Positions 38,401-53,371 are shown, counted from the stretch's first letter. The stretch is 64,000 nucleotides of DNA from Agrypnia vestita (GCA_016648135.1 JADDOH010001505.1:40797-104796), one strand, 5' to 3'. Translations and numbers: made by a program. Notes: a model not told the origin generated them from the sequence alone.

Positions 38401-41400
38401 ATTAAAGTTACTGATATAATTTTTCTTCTCACTTGCGAAAAAATCGAAATAATTTTTCAATCAAGTCAAATTTAAAAAAAAAAAAGATTTATGTGAAGTA
38501 AAATGTATTAATTAATGGCGCAAAGGACTAAAAATTAATTTGAATATCGATTTACTGGGGTTTTCCAATTATCGGGGTTAATCTACTATAAAAGTAAAAT
38601 TTTGAGACTTGTGGGTTTTAAAAATTTTGAATTATAAGGGTTCGAATTGAAGGGGTTTTACTGAATTTTTTTTCTGTGTTTGGTTTTCTAAGAAGAATCT
38701 AAATGGCCTTGAAAACCTGAGAACATTATTTTTACTGTATTATTTTGTCAGGAGGTAAAAAATTTATTCATATATTTCACTATCCTAATGATTATTTACA
38801 TATGGAAGTCCCTTCTTAATTCGAAAATCTCCCTGAAATGCCTCTTATATAAATCAATCTATTTTCACTTTCATTGAAACACAATATTGAAATTTACATT
38901 ATATGTATTCCCACATATGCCTTTCATCACTTGATGATCAGTGTGTTTTTGTAGACACAAAATATGTATCAAGTTTAGAAAATTTATATCAAACTATATT
39001 TCATCATATTTTTACTATTTATTAAATATTATATAACATTAAATGTGCACGCATGCTGGTCATTTCTGGTCAGCAAAAGTGAAAGTGGAAAGGAGGGGTT
39101 TATGTAGTGTTTTAGCTTTAATTTGCCTCACAAATCAGTTCACATTATAAAACCTCCACTCTTACGCTGTTATAGATTGCAAGTACATCTGAAGGAACGC
39201 ATGCACGCGCTGGAGGAGAAGAATGCCCTAACACAGGAGCTGGAGCGGTGTCGCAAGGCTGGCGAGGAACTGCAAGCAGAGAAGGTCGACGTCACTAAGG
39301 AGCTAGCCAAAGCGCGGCTAGACTCAGAGGCGGCTAGGAGGGCCCTTCTGCAGCAGGAAATAGCCTTCAACATCCAACAGACGGATGCGCTCACTCGTTC
39401 ACTCTCACCGGGTGGAAACAGGGACCAGCCCTTCTCCAGGAGCACCAGTCACACTAGCTTTGATACACGACACCAAAGCAAGGTATTCTTCAACTACATC
39501 TGCTTCGAGATATGTGTGCAATATTTAATTTTTTTCAGAGTACCCAATTTTTATTTTCAAAATCCATTAAAACGTTTTCTTTTCGCTTTGAATAAAAATA
39601 CATTACACCATTCATTATTTATACTTTGGTTCAATCTATAGTTGTGTGTTTGGATTTTACATTTACATGCAATCAATAAAATATTTGCTGGTTCATTCAA
39701 GTTTAATACAACTTGGTATGTATCTGCAATATTAAAATTTCTCACCCAAAAAAAAATTCTTTACTAGATGATCTCTACAATTTCCTAAGATAATGATGTA
39801 AATGAATAAACCCATTCTCAAATGAACATCTCCATTCAATAAATATTTTTGTAACAATCAAATTTTCAAGTACATATATTGTTTCCGTACATACAGCATA
39901 CAGTGTTTTATGGTATTTTATACTATAGTAAAAAATTATCTTTGTTGGACGAACGGTCATATTTGCTCCCTCCATAGTAATCCCGATATTTTTTTTTTAA
40001 TTTATCAAAAAAGAAACCACTTTCATGAAAGCTGTAGACAAAATTTCAAAAAACATGACACATTAAATGTACGTACATATTAGGGATGGGTCGTCGACGT
40101 ATTTACCGTTGACGAAACAAGACCGTCCACATCCGTCCATCGACGAGACGATCAACTAGTTGAATTCGTCAATTTCGTTACGCGGACGTCGCGTACGTTC
40201 TATCTAAACATCGGGACGATGGTCAACTGTCTAGAGTTCGACGCGACGCTGCTCGACGGCTCAACCGTTGGCTATGTTTATTACGTTAATTTTTAAAATT
40301 TAAAGAAGTTCGAAGGAATATAGTTTCGGGGAAAGTAAAACCGCTTCTTGTGCTTATATGTAAAAAGAAATATTTTATTATTTATTTGTTTGCGCACACT
40401 ATAGGCTTTTACATATTGTTTTATATACTTCTTTCTATATATAATAAAGAAAGAAGTAGGTATACACGACAATATCAGGTGTAAGCAGTAAAATATAAAT
40501 ATAAACTACATATATAAGCAGTGAAAGCATCGGGTATAAGCATTAAAATATGAATATAAAATTTAAAAATATAAAGTACAAAGCAATAATGTGTGTATAA
40601 AAAAATATATTAGGTACACATCATTACATGTGTATAGGGTTATTTGGAAAACATTAATAACCTCGCAGGACTATATTCCTGCTTTAATTATGAGTCGAAA
40701 GCTATCATGACCTAATATCAATGTTGGACTCCTGAATAAGGACCATAATTAGGTATAGAAAATTTTATTCCCTACAAGTTTGTTTATCATTTATATGCTA
40801 AAGTTGAAAAGTAACGAAATAACACAATAATTAAATTTTACCATCCCTTTTCAGGTAGATATAAGAAGTCGAGATCGATTGAATAAAATATTGATTTATA
40901 GAAAAATATCTAGCCGGCCTATTAATTAATAATAGTTCAATAAAAAATAAAATAATTAAACAGAATTGTTTTATTTTATACAGCGTAAAATTGGGAATTC
41001 ACCGAAACGTCGCACGTGCACATCGCAAAAAATCAAGTAAAAATTAATAGATAATAGCTTATTAAGCCTATCTCTCCCTACGCATGCATTCAAATTTCAA
41101 ATCTCTGTCACAGTTCGTGTACACAGATCTGCACTCTATGATCGTGTACTTTAGAGTCGAAATGAAATTACCCGACGAGCCGTCTATGGCGTCTACAAGT
41201 CGACAGCGAGAGATGAGAGAGAAATAAACGGAGACGTTTTGTCTTGCTCTCGCTCGTTGCTTTGCATTACGTTGAATCTCGAATCGTCCACCGTCCACGG
41301 CGTCCGCCGTCCACCGTCTACAAATTCAACTAGTCCATGCGATAAACGTAAACTGTCGACGCGTTGATGCAACGTCAACGGTTGATTTCAACTAGTCCGT

Positions 41401-44400
41401 CCATTCAACGCCCATCCCAAGTACATATGTTTTTATTTTTTATACTCTTTATTCTTAATATCTTGAATACGCTGCTCCAGTTTTTGAGCTACATAAATTA
41501 TTGTGTAGTTAGCTTTGAATTCTAGTTTTTTACATTTCAACCTACCCAGGTAATTACTTCATATTGTATTATAAAGGTGATGGTTTATGAAATAACTAAT
41601 CTGAATGTGGTATTGGCAATCTTGGTGTAGCTCTTCAGCCTTATTTACAGGTGCACTTAACACTCAAAATCTCATTTACACCAATCAGTTATATAACGTA
41701 ATTAAAGCCAACCAAATACCTATGCTTACGTCTTTTACTAAGATTTGTCTGAAAGCTACTTTCCATATGTTTTCATTATACATCTAATTTAATGAAAATA
41801 CATATAGTGGGGAATTTTATATCCAAATTCCTTACTAATGTTTGGTGGTAAAATTGTCATCGAGATTGTAACTATTTGAATTATTTTGAATTCTCCAGGT
41901 TTCTTAAATAGCAATATATGCTGGAAAAAATTACTAAAGTATTATTAGTAAATTAGTTCACTTACTAAGGCCATTGGATGAAAATCACAAACTTATCATT
42001 ACCTTGATCCACTGCATGTTTAACTTCTCACTGCCTATCTCGATGGACTGGTCTTCTATTCTTGGTGTTCCCAGCTGGACGGCGTGTGCATGGGACGGGT
42101 GGGTGTGCTGAGCGACAATAGTGGGGACAGGGAGTGGGAGAAGCTGCAGCAAGCGCACGTGCTGGCCAATGTACAGCAGGCCTTCGATGTCAGCAGTGAT
42201 GCTGAGGTTCGTTCATTCGCTTCTCATTTCACAGTTACCATATGGCATACTTCACTCGCACGGTACATTAAAATATTTTGCTTTCAATATGTTCAATAAT
42301 CATGTCCTGATTGATCTTGGAAACAACTGCACAATGTATATTTTTTCACTTTAATTATGTTTTTGGGTTGATTTTAAAAATGTCATTAACAAAGGTGATG
42401 GCAGGTATATGTGTTAGTGATTTTAATATTTTACATAAGCACATTATTGTTAATTTTTTTTCTTGTTTCAGTGCAATTTAATCTTTCATTTCAAAATAAA
42501 ATATGTAATTTCATTTCAATTTCTCACAACCTTACAACAACCCACTTGCCCAGGAATTTTATACCTGCATAAATATTTTCTTTTCTTATGTGTTACATTT
42601 TTTACACATCAATTAATGACAACATAAGGGTTGTGATGAAAATGACTGAGAATCCATTTTATAGAATGATGATGGAGACAGCATATTCAGTGCCGTGGCT
42701 GAGGCGCTTTCTCCAGGGGGAGGCGGTGGCGGACACACAGACGCTGCAGCGCTGGCCCTCATGCTTCAGGAGCAGCTGGATGCTATCAACAATGAGATCC
42801 GCCTCATACAGGAAGAGAAGCAGACGACAGAGGCCAGGGCTGAAGAGCTCGAATCTAGGGTCCGTTCCTCAATTTTTATATAGGAAGGAATACAGTCAAA
42901 GAGTTGGTATATTCTCTCAAATAACATTTTAAAAATTAATATATCCATACAAAACTGTGTTTTATATGAATACAGTACTCTCTCGCTAATCCACCACCAC
43001 AAAATCCCAAACATCGGCAGATCACTGAAAACGGCAGATTATAGTGTATAGGTACAACAAATTGATTCAAATAACGAAATTTTGGACTATTTACGTATTT
43101 GTATTTAAAAATCAACAAACATGTAACATAAATTACTCAGCTTTCGAAAAAAAGTGTGCTAATTTGGCTTGTTTTTTATCAGAATATAACTTTTAATAAC
43201 TTGATCACGCATTTTACCTGTAACCATGTCACATGACATTCCATTTTCTTGAGCCAATTTAATGCAAATATCCACGCCATCTAGAGCATCTTCGGATTTG
43301 AGGGTGCAACCTAAACACAACATGAGTGCAAAACATCAGCAGTTATCGGTGTATGACATTGACTCTCTTGCTAAAACCACGAAAAAGGTGTTTATTCTAC
43401 AGACGTGTGCATATTATTAGACTCAAACAATTTTTTCTTAGTTTTCAAACTTTAATGACATATAATTACGGTAATTACATTAATGGCTTATATCTAGTAT
43501 TTGGTGAACATTCCTTTGTTCTTTAGAAGAAATTTAATTGTAGTGGCATGCTGTGCACTTAATTTTTGCAGCTGTTTTTTATTTCTCGACTCTGATGCCA
43601 TAATTGAATAAGTTCCTCAAGATTTTGCTTGATGGTTATCTTTTTTTTCTTCAATTCTTTCTTCACAATCGACCATAGATTTTCGATAGGTTTCATATTA
43701 GGGCTATTTCCAGGTCATGGAAGCATTGGAATTTGCATATCTTGAGGTTATCTGTGGATAACTTTGGCATTGTGGCAGGGAGCCCTGTCGTGCATGAATG
43801 TTCTATCATCATCTGGAAACCACTCATGATATTGCGGAAGCATTCAGTTTTTCAGGGCTTTTATATATTGCTATTTTCACATGGTACCTTCTAAAATGTA
43901 AAGGCGACCTGGTCCATGGAAAGAGAACATACTCCAAACCATAACAGATATGAGATATTGTACAGTTTGCGCCACGCACTCAACATTAAACTCTTCCCCT
44001 CTTCGTCTGCGAATATACTAGCTGCATTCATCCGACACTTCAAATATCGATTCATCACTGAAACATACCTGTAACAATATTATGCATTTTGGGTTCATCA
44101 TCATGAATTAAAATTAAAATATAACACCCAAAAAAAAGTTTTTTTTGTCTGGGAACACTGAACCTCTGATTGGCCCATTCGTGACCCTCTGATCTGAAAA
44201 TAAACATTTATTTCTGAGGTAGTTTCATATAAACCTTCTCCCAGTCAATTTCCGACATATTTTTGACATTTTTGTCCCAAAAAAACCTTTGTTTTGTCAT
44301 TCTTGGTGTGATTTTTGCCATTTTCCTTGGACGCCGTTCAGGCACCCCTTCTTTAACCAGGGTTCTTCTGACGGAACTTGCGCTTACATTTACTTCTTTT

Positions 44401-47400
44401 ACCTTCATTTGGTCACTCAGGTCCTTAGAAGTAAGGTTCCGATTCTTCAGCGACATAGTCATTAGTTTTCTTTTTGATCTGGGGTGAAAATTGGCCCAGC
44501 GCCACATTTCTCCACTCGGTTATTCCCAGTCAGGACATTATATTGCAGCGACTGATGAATTCTACTAACAGATTTCTGTGATATATTTAATTTATTGACT
44601 AAAACTCTTTGTGAGTCATTAGTTTCATGCAATAAAATCCTAACATTCGCCACTTTTCGTGGGAATAAGTCACTTCTCTTCCCCGTAGCATAAAAATTTC
44701 TTAGCGGGTCAAAAAACAACTGAACGGGTGGTACAATGTTATTTAAAAACATTTAAAATGCGTGAAATATCTTCCAACGTAGATAATTAAATAAATTATT
44801 ACAATATTACAAAACTCTGAAATCGCAAAAAATAACCTCCAAACTCAACGTACTTAACTTACACGGGTAGCACTGAAAGTTGTGACATTTTGCAATAATG
44901 ATTCCTTTAACAAAATAAATCCCAAAACATGGTTTCCATGTAAAAAAACAAAGAGTTAACGTAGCTCTAATTAAATAAAAAACAATTAGATGAATAAATT
45001 ATAAAACGGGTGTTAAAATTACCACCTAAGATGAAAAACATACAAATTTGTATATGAGTCTAATAATCTGCACACCTCTGTAATTGCGGGTATTCACCAG
45101 TCCTCATTGTTCGGCGTTTCCCCTTTTCCAGACTCTGCTTTAGTGACGTAGTTTTCAATTTTATTTCTGTTCTTCCGAATGTCATAAACCATTGACTGCC
45201 AAATATGGAACTGATTTGCTATGTCTGTAAAAGGCCCCCCTTATCCACTTTACTAAGGGTTTCTATATTTTTCACTAAAGTTAACGTTGCGTGCTTTCGT
45301 TTAGTGGATTACATGGGCGACATTTGACACTGGTTGTCGGAAGCGGACTAAGGCGCTAAGGCCCGGTTGTTTCAAGTTGGATTAAGATAAAAGTTCGTTT
45401 GAAGCATAGATTTTTGCATTCTGCACAATCAAACGATCCATTTCTGTAAAAATCTATGCTTTAAACGAACTTTTATTTTAATCCAACTTGAAACAACCGG
45501 GCCTAAAGAGTGGTTGATTTTGACCGTGCGGTGAAGTATAGAAGTGTACGTCATATACATGAAAGAGAGGGAGGACGGCGGATTATGGAGCTGAAGATTT
45601 ACAATAACGACGGATTACAGAATGTGATCGACTCGCAAAAAACAGCAGATTATAGTAGTTGTCGGATTGTCGAGCGGCGGATTAGCGAGAGAATACTGTA
45701 TATAAATTTTTATGAAAATTTTTATAAAAATTTTATAATAATTTTTATAAAAAAAAATGAGGGATTATCATAACTCTTTGACCGTGTTATACGATTGCAC
45801 TATAAATTTTTGTTGTATTCACACTTTCACATAACTACACATTAATATGATAGACAGATGGTAACACACAGATAGTAACTTAATAGTACTCCTTATCAAA
45901 TTGTACATGATTAAAAACGACACTGTCATGAAAAGTACAGAGGTCTCAAATTTGAAAATATTTAAATACCCCGTAATTAATAATACTATTTTTTTAATAA
46001 ATGTTTTACGTAACAAATATATTATGTATATATAATACATTTTATTGACTGGGCTATTGACTGACTAGAGAATATGCGTGGATTATAAAAATAGAGTATC
46101 AATTGTTGACTTTATAATTTTTAATAATGGAAAAAATCTAACAAAATCACTTTCAATGTGGAAAGTTGTGAATGTTGAAAGAAGAGAATGCACTTGAGCC
46201 GCATTGTCTTTAAAAACACATTCCTTTTTTTTTAAATGAATAAAATATTCAGGTGGGGAGCTATGAGCACATGAATCTTGTGGCACGTGGCGGCGGAGGC
46301 AGGGGCGGTGGGGGCTCTCCCCCGGCACCTCCGCCCCCGCCCGGGGCCCCCCACACCCCCCACTCAGGCACCTCCACTCCGCAACAGCGACACTCGCCCA
46401 ACAGGCAGGACCCATATATGCTGCATAAGTACCACACGGTGAGTTATCATTATGAAGTTTTAATAAAACAATTATATAAAAATCAATTCACAATCATATT
46501 ATCTAGGGCAGTGATGGCAAACCTAGGGCGTGCGTGCTAGAGATTGCACATACAGCAATTGTGTTGGCACGTGAATAATTTGCAGATTCTTTTTTTCTAA
46601 TTAGATAACTCATCCGTCTTCATTTTATATTTAATTTTTTCGTACTCAAAAATATGATTATACTGGCAAAAATATATTTAAATGACATTTGAAAATATAT
46701 TGGAGGTTATATTTAGTTTTATTATCAGACTCAGCTGACATTCGCCGTAAAAAGTTCGTGCATCTCCAACATCTTGTTGATAATGGATTCTACTTTTACC
46801 ATTATACGTACATATTTATATACATGTAAAATAATACTGTTTCTTACACATGCGAAACAACGACTTTATATGTGAACTATTCTTTTAACCAAAAATAATT
46901 AAGAATAATATTTTTTTAATAAACATGAAATTATTAAAAAGTATACTCAGTTTCCTGTCTTTAAATTCAGAAAAACTCTTTTTTTCCTTATTAAAAACTG
47001 CTCAATAAAGGTGAAAGTGGTAAAACGTGAATAAGGATGAAGAGGGAAGGCCTACTGGGCCAACAACCAAGGGGTAAATGAACCCAGTCCATCTCACCAG
47101 ACCGTGCCGTTAAAGGATGACATAGCCCTCAAGGGCTATGTCATCTGATTAAATGATTAAATTCTGATTAAAACCTAATTATTGTTGATTGTAGTTATAT
47201 AAATGAATAAAAAACTGCTTGACAAATCAGATAATATTCGGAAAAAAATGTTCTTAGGTTTTCGTGGCCGTTCAGAATCTTCTGGTTTGTGTTTTCTGGA
47301 GTAATATGTTTTTTACGACCTTTCTGGCCGAAATGTCTGCCAGAAAGGTCGTAAAAACACAGCACATTACCCTAGAAAACACTAACCAGAAAAATATTAG

Positions 47401-50400
47401 GAATTTTTGGCACGCTGTAAAAAGGTTCGCCACTACTGATCTAGAGGATGACAAATTATTAATTAATACAGATAGATAGATACATGTATTGAAATTTTTC
47501 TCTTAAGATAACTCCTTAGTACACAATGTGCACTTAGTCATCCATTTCAACATGGTGTATTGCATTTTATATTGAGAAAATATTAAGTTAACATACGTAT
47601 AAACCTTTACAGCACTCTTGATTAAGTGTTGCACAGAAATGCTCCATTATATTAAAAAGATATATGTGTGCACAACGCAAATTGCCTTGCATGGGAATGG
47701 GTGGATAATGGGCTTAGGTAGATAAAGGATAATAATTCATAATGATAAAAATAAAGGGATGAGGGTGGGAATAGTACGAATTAATAGACTGTATTTCGGA
47801 AGTCGAAACTTAATGCTGCGAATGTTCCCTTCTCCTTTTGAACTGCGACGATATTCAATTAATTAACGATTCATCATACACTTGAATCGGAAGCACTTCT
47901 TCTAATTATGCGAAGGCATGACACTTGACGACAGGGTTTATTCAATAAATTCTACATGTATATATGCAACTTGCGCGCAATGAACGATTTCGATACTTTA
48001 CACACGAAAGCTGAATTTCGACTGCATCGTAGAATAATATATACCGAATAATATGTATAATTATATTATTCATTTTTCTGGTGAAGGGGAACACATGGAT
48101 AGTCTACGTTTGTTATATGTAACATGGTTTTGTAATGCAATAATATTGAGGGTCTTTTGCACTTAATTTTGTAAATATTTAGCAACGTTTATGAATGTAT
48201 TGGAGATATCACTATACCTACGTTCTCTGGGTGAAAAATATTTCAAGAACAGCGGCCATGCTCATAATGTTTTCAGTTTTGCAATATTTTTGCAATAAAA
48301 TTATCTAAATAATCAAAAACAACTAACATCATTAAATTTGAATCATAATTTTTAATGACAATTGATTTATAATGTTATACACTACTTGTGTACAATATAG
48401 ATTACTGGTACTTTTTTATTGACTGCTTGTATAAGAAGAACTACAAAATGATAAATGAATTATCATTTGAAATATTATATAGTGCAATTAGGTTGTAAGT
48501 TTGTAATTAACAATGACTGCACAAATGATAAATTAATTGTCATTTGAAAAATTATTGAGTATGTTTTGTCTGTTAGTTTGTTAATTTTTATCACATGAAC
48601 TTCATTACTAAAACATTGTTTATAATGAATGACACACATCGACGGCTCCTACGTATAATATCATAACCCACAAAATTCAATTTTACAGGAGAAGGATTTG
48701 AACATATTTTCGTCCGGTATAAATGTAAATATTGCCCAATTTTTTTGAAATTTCGTTATTATATTTTACTTTATACTGTAGTTTCATAAATAATCACAAA
48801 AAAGTTGAAAATATTATTAATAGAAAATATCGTATAAATGACTTACATTTAACCTCGGAAAAGACGCGACGTAAAGTATTGTATAAATGAATTACAACAT
48901 ATTACTTTGGAAAAGACGCGACGTAAAATATCATATAAATGACTTACAACATTTTACATCGTGGTTAATTGGGATTACATTATTGTAAGTGTCTAATACC
49001 ATAATTTACGTGGGAACCCTTGGAATTTATTCTGTCGTATGTGTTATTTTTGTTATGGTTGATACATTAATCTGTTTTTTTTTAAATATTCCTATTAGGT
49101 ATGTAATAAGTACATAGTCCCATTGGAGTAAATTAAATATTTGTTTATTAAATGTGTTTTAAATATCGGCGAAATATAAATGTTAAATCCCAAAAACTTG
49201 CATTTTTACAAACATTTATTCATACACATTATCTATGCAGGTGTATAATATAAAACATTAATCAAAGGAAATAAAGAAAATAAAAAAAAATATTTCAAAA
49301 TTCTCGGAAGGACCGTAAAAAGAAAAAATTACAAATTTTTTTGATCAACTTTTTGTATCTAAAAATAAAATAACGAAATAAACAATTATTACGAACAGGT
49401 ATCTATAATTTACATAATAATAAATATGTAGAACATTCAATAACAAAAGAACAACAACAAATAAAATATCAGTTTTAAATAAAAATAATAGGGCTTTGAT
49501 AATATTTATGTATTTGAAAAATTAAAACAACCTTAAGATTTCTTTGCAAAAAGTTAAATAAAATATCTTGATAATAATTCTTTGTGGAAATCAACATAGT
49601 TTTTGAACATAATATACTCATAATATTGTTAAAAAAAACATTTCACAAATTTTTATTTGACCTCAATAAAAAAGCAGCATAAACAATTACATATTACTAA
49701 TGTAATATTGTTTTCCGGGTTTTCTGTTTGAAAAAAAATACTTATAAAATGAAATAAAAAGGCATTATCTACTTACTCTTGCTTGGAATTGGAATCGATA
49801 TTTTGTTCATTATCTAAATTTACGTCTACGTTATTTAAAAAATTATGATAAAAATTTGGAATAATTCCACTATTACACATGCCTAAAATATCATCTTTTT
49901 TTGCTTTCGAAATTAGTAAAGGATTGGGATATAAAGGATTTAAACTATGTAGTGCTGGTTTTTTTAGTCGACCGCGAGTATTGATTGTTACTGCTAGAGT
50001 TAAATATTTACTTGTAGATAAATCATATTTGTAATTCATTTTGAAAGGATCATTTGAAGAAATACTGATTTTTTTCTCCGTTCACATTTTTTATCCAGTT
50101 ACGTCCTACTAAAAGAGTTTTAAAATCAAAGAAGTTGGATTAATTTATTTCTACTACTTTATATGGTTTTCCGTCTTTTTTTGCCTGTCGGACTAAACAG
50201 TACCATTCTGAAGGGGTGTATATTAATTTATTTTTGCAGACCTTTCAATTAAGGCGTGGACGCTGTCCCCTTCGTTTTGAGTGTGTCTTTTTCCAGAAAC
50301 GAGTGCTTAATATTGACACTATATTTTTTGGCTGCATACATATAAAATGCATACACAATTCTGTTTCTATTTTGCCCAACGCATTTGTCAGACCAAAATC

Positions 50401-53333
50401 TAAAGTCTCTTACTCCCTTTTCATGCTTCTTCAATATAAAATCGAGTAGACAACTTGTGACCTCATTTGCTCCGCGTTTACCATCGCCTTCGTGCCACAT
50501 ATAACAAGTGGCTTCTGTTTTGCCTAAATCAAAAACTGTGAATTTCATCATCGACAATTTACGTTTGTAATAAAGTACAACTTAGTTTTCCGTGAGGTGC
50601 AGTTAGCAGCTTTTGAAAGTCGAAAGTAGCTGTGACTACTGTATTTAGTGATGATTCAGCCACCTTTTTATCTTGTTTTTTCTTTTGTATAACTAATATT
50701 TTATTGGATATATGCTTTTCTTATATTTCTGATTGTTCTAGAGAAGGTTATTTATGTTACTAAAAATGTGACACTGGTCACACTGGTCTTTTTTTGGTAT
50801 ATGAAAACATAACTTAAACTTTTCGTTGACAATATCACGATATTGCCGTATGGTCTGACATTTTATAATATCATTTGTCTCCCACTCATTGTATAAATCA
50901 AATAAAAGGCGAAAGTCACCATCTAAAAACAGTTTTGAATTGTCTTTTAATTAATTTAAATTAACAAAAACATTACCAAGATGATTTATTGATGATGGCT
51001 CTCTGTCGGTACAGTGAAAATTTGGTTTGATCATCCGAGCTAGATTATAAAAATTAAATGAAGCAAAAAATTATAGTAAATATGGTATTTAGTGATAATA
51101 AATTGTTTTTTAAATAAGATAAAATAAAAATTGGGAGGGATGTAATTTTATATTGAAGTAATTTTTTGGGACATAATATAGATGTATTTTTTTCTATTGT
51201 TATGATTTATAATAAATTTATAATAAAATACAATAAACTTGTAATAAATTACCCTTCTCGTAAAATAAACAGTCATAAATAAATGTTTCCTAAATTTATA
51301 TCAACCAATTAAACCTAACGTATGGAAGAACATAATTTAAAACACCAGCACACCATTACAAACCCCAAAATTAGCTGTTGTCGCTTTCGCATAAGCCTCC
51401 TCAAGCGACGTCGTAACCCTGGAAAAAACAATTCATATTATTTTGAACATGTAGTTATGTTGCATTCATATCAAGGGTAGAAAGCGAAAAGGGCGTTAGT
51501 GATTATTTCGAACTTTACGGGAGAACAAAATAATTTTTTCAATATTTCTTCCATTGTTAAGCGATTTCCATATGTGTTTTGGATTAACAAATATGAAAAT
51601 CGTTTGAGGGATTGATAGAACTTTTTTTGCTCTCCTGTAAAGTTCGAAATAATCACTAATGCCCTTTTCGCTTTCTACCTTTGTTATAATGAGACCATAC
51701 TATTGATTATTTCGATATTAAAATATTGTAACGAGATGGTAGAATCGAAAGGAAATGTTTTATGTAAAAAGGCAAAAGCATGTGCACGCGAGTCGGTTAC
51801 TGTTTGACATTTGCGAAATAGAAGCCTGCGAAACCAAAGCGTGCAACTGTGAAGCCAGCGTGTGTATTCCAGCAATAGTAAATCAAGGAAGTACCTATCA
51901 GCGGGTGAGAAGTTTCCTAGTGCAGATCAGAGCGATTTAAATAACATGCATCAATATATGAGACAAGTTATTCAAGAGTTAGATAATTAGTGTGTGAAAT
52001 ATTCTAGAAATATTTAGAATTCATGAAATTGTATTTCGGCTAAAATTATTAAATAAATTATTAAATAAAAAATAAAAAATTAAATGTAAAAAAAAAAAAA
52101 AAAAAATAGTTTTTAATGTTTCCTTTGTCTCCCATAGCCACGTCCTGTGACAATATTTTAGTCTTATTTTCTATTATTTTAATAATCTATTATTTTCATC
52201 AAAATATTTTTCACAATTACTAAAATTGTAACTATTCACTATGTGTGGTTAAATTTTGCAGTCATTTCTTATTTTTAAGTGAACAAATAAGTAATATATG
52301 TATTGGCTAAGTCCTGGCATTCTGTACTGATTGTATGGCCTTACTTGAGCGGTGATTCCTTATTTATAAGTAAATAAAGAAGTAAGAGTATGTATGCGTT
52401 GGCTAGGCCCCGGCGTCCATGTCCCCAGCCCACCTGCACAGCTTCCTGGAGACTCCCGGTGGACTGCCTCCGCATCCCTCGCACTCCAACTTGTCGGAGT
52501 CGCTACCCGGGAGCCAGGTACCCACCATACTCAAAGGAGGGAGACTTGTACAGTCAATGATGTTGATAGTTGCCTTTAAGTGTCCTGTCTTGTGATGTAG
52601 TCATTTTGATTTTTCACACAAATGTATAATTGCGGGATGGTCTTGGAATATGTTTAATGATATATTTAATATAAAATTGAATCAAATGCTCTGAAAAGGA
52701 AATTTCCGAAACGATAATGGTCAGGTGGAGATGATTATCACTCCTTGAATATGCCACATAGTAATTTTTTGACTTTTTATTGATTGTTAAAATTACAAGG
52801 TATTCCAGTATACTCTCTGGTTATCCAGGATCACAGATTAACCTGCGTTTTATGAATCGATTTAATAACACTTTAAATACAATGTTGGAATGTTATTATC
52901 CAACATTGTATTTAAAGGGTCGCCTTACACATTACAATATAACAGTCCATATGGCTGATGTGACAGTTATGTTGTAACATAATGAAATCTGCCATAAATA
53001 AACGGCTCAGGCTGTCCGAATATATAAATACACCTTGAAAGTCAAAAATTTCTTATTTTTAAAAATTATATTGCCATAAAAATGCAATACATACATCTCA
53101 TATAAGTATATTTGCTAGTGACTAATCCGAATGAATAAAAATAAAATACATAAAAATAAATAAATGATCACATAAGCCAGCTAATACAGGTCGTATTCAA
53201 TTTAATTCAATTTGTTTATTCAGTAATATGTACACATTCTTCATGTGCCCTGTCGGGTCCCCCCGACGTCGGCGATCATCTAGGAGAGAGTTTCCCTGTC
53301 CACATATACATATATATATATATTATATATATA

Positions 53334-53371
<38 letters not shown>

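Larger units (their letters stand above)
42973..45698 (-). mobile_element. pogo/Tigger-type transposon with nested insertions
   Basis: Ends CAGTACTCTCTCGCTAATCC (left) and CAGTATTCTCTCGCTAATCC (read inward from right), 19 of 20 identical, flanked by TA. Minus-strand relics of a Tigger-like transposase remain on both sides of an insertion. At 45330-45085 an N-terminal helix-turn-helix ([33 protein letters not shown]) is seen. At 43330-43140 there is a C-terminal piece ([15 protein letters not shown]). A Tc1-like element and a Harbinger-type MITE are inserted inside. It lies in the liprin intron 42860-46252. Confidence 0.8.

Noticed and set aside
42588..42932. An overlapping 114-codon frame across the liprin exon
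   Set aside because: The alternative frame [10 protein letters not shown]...[14 protein letters not shown] is the conserved liprin one.
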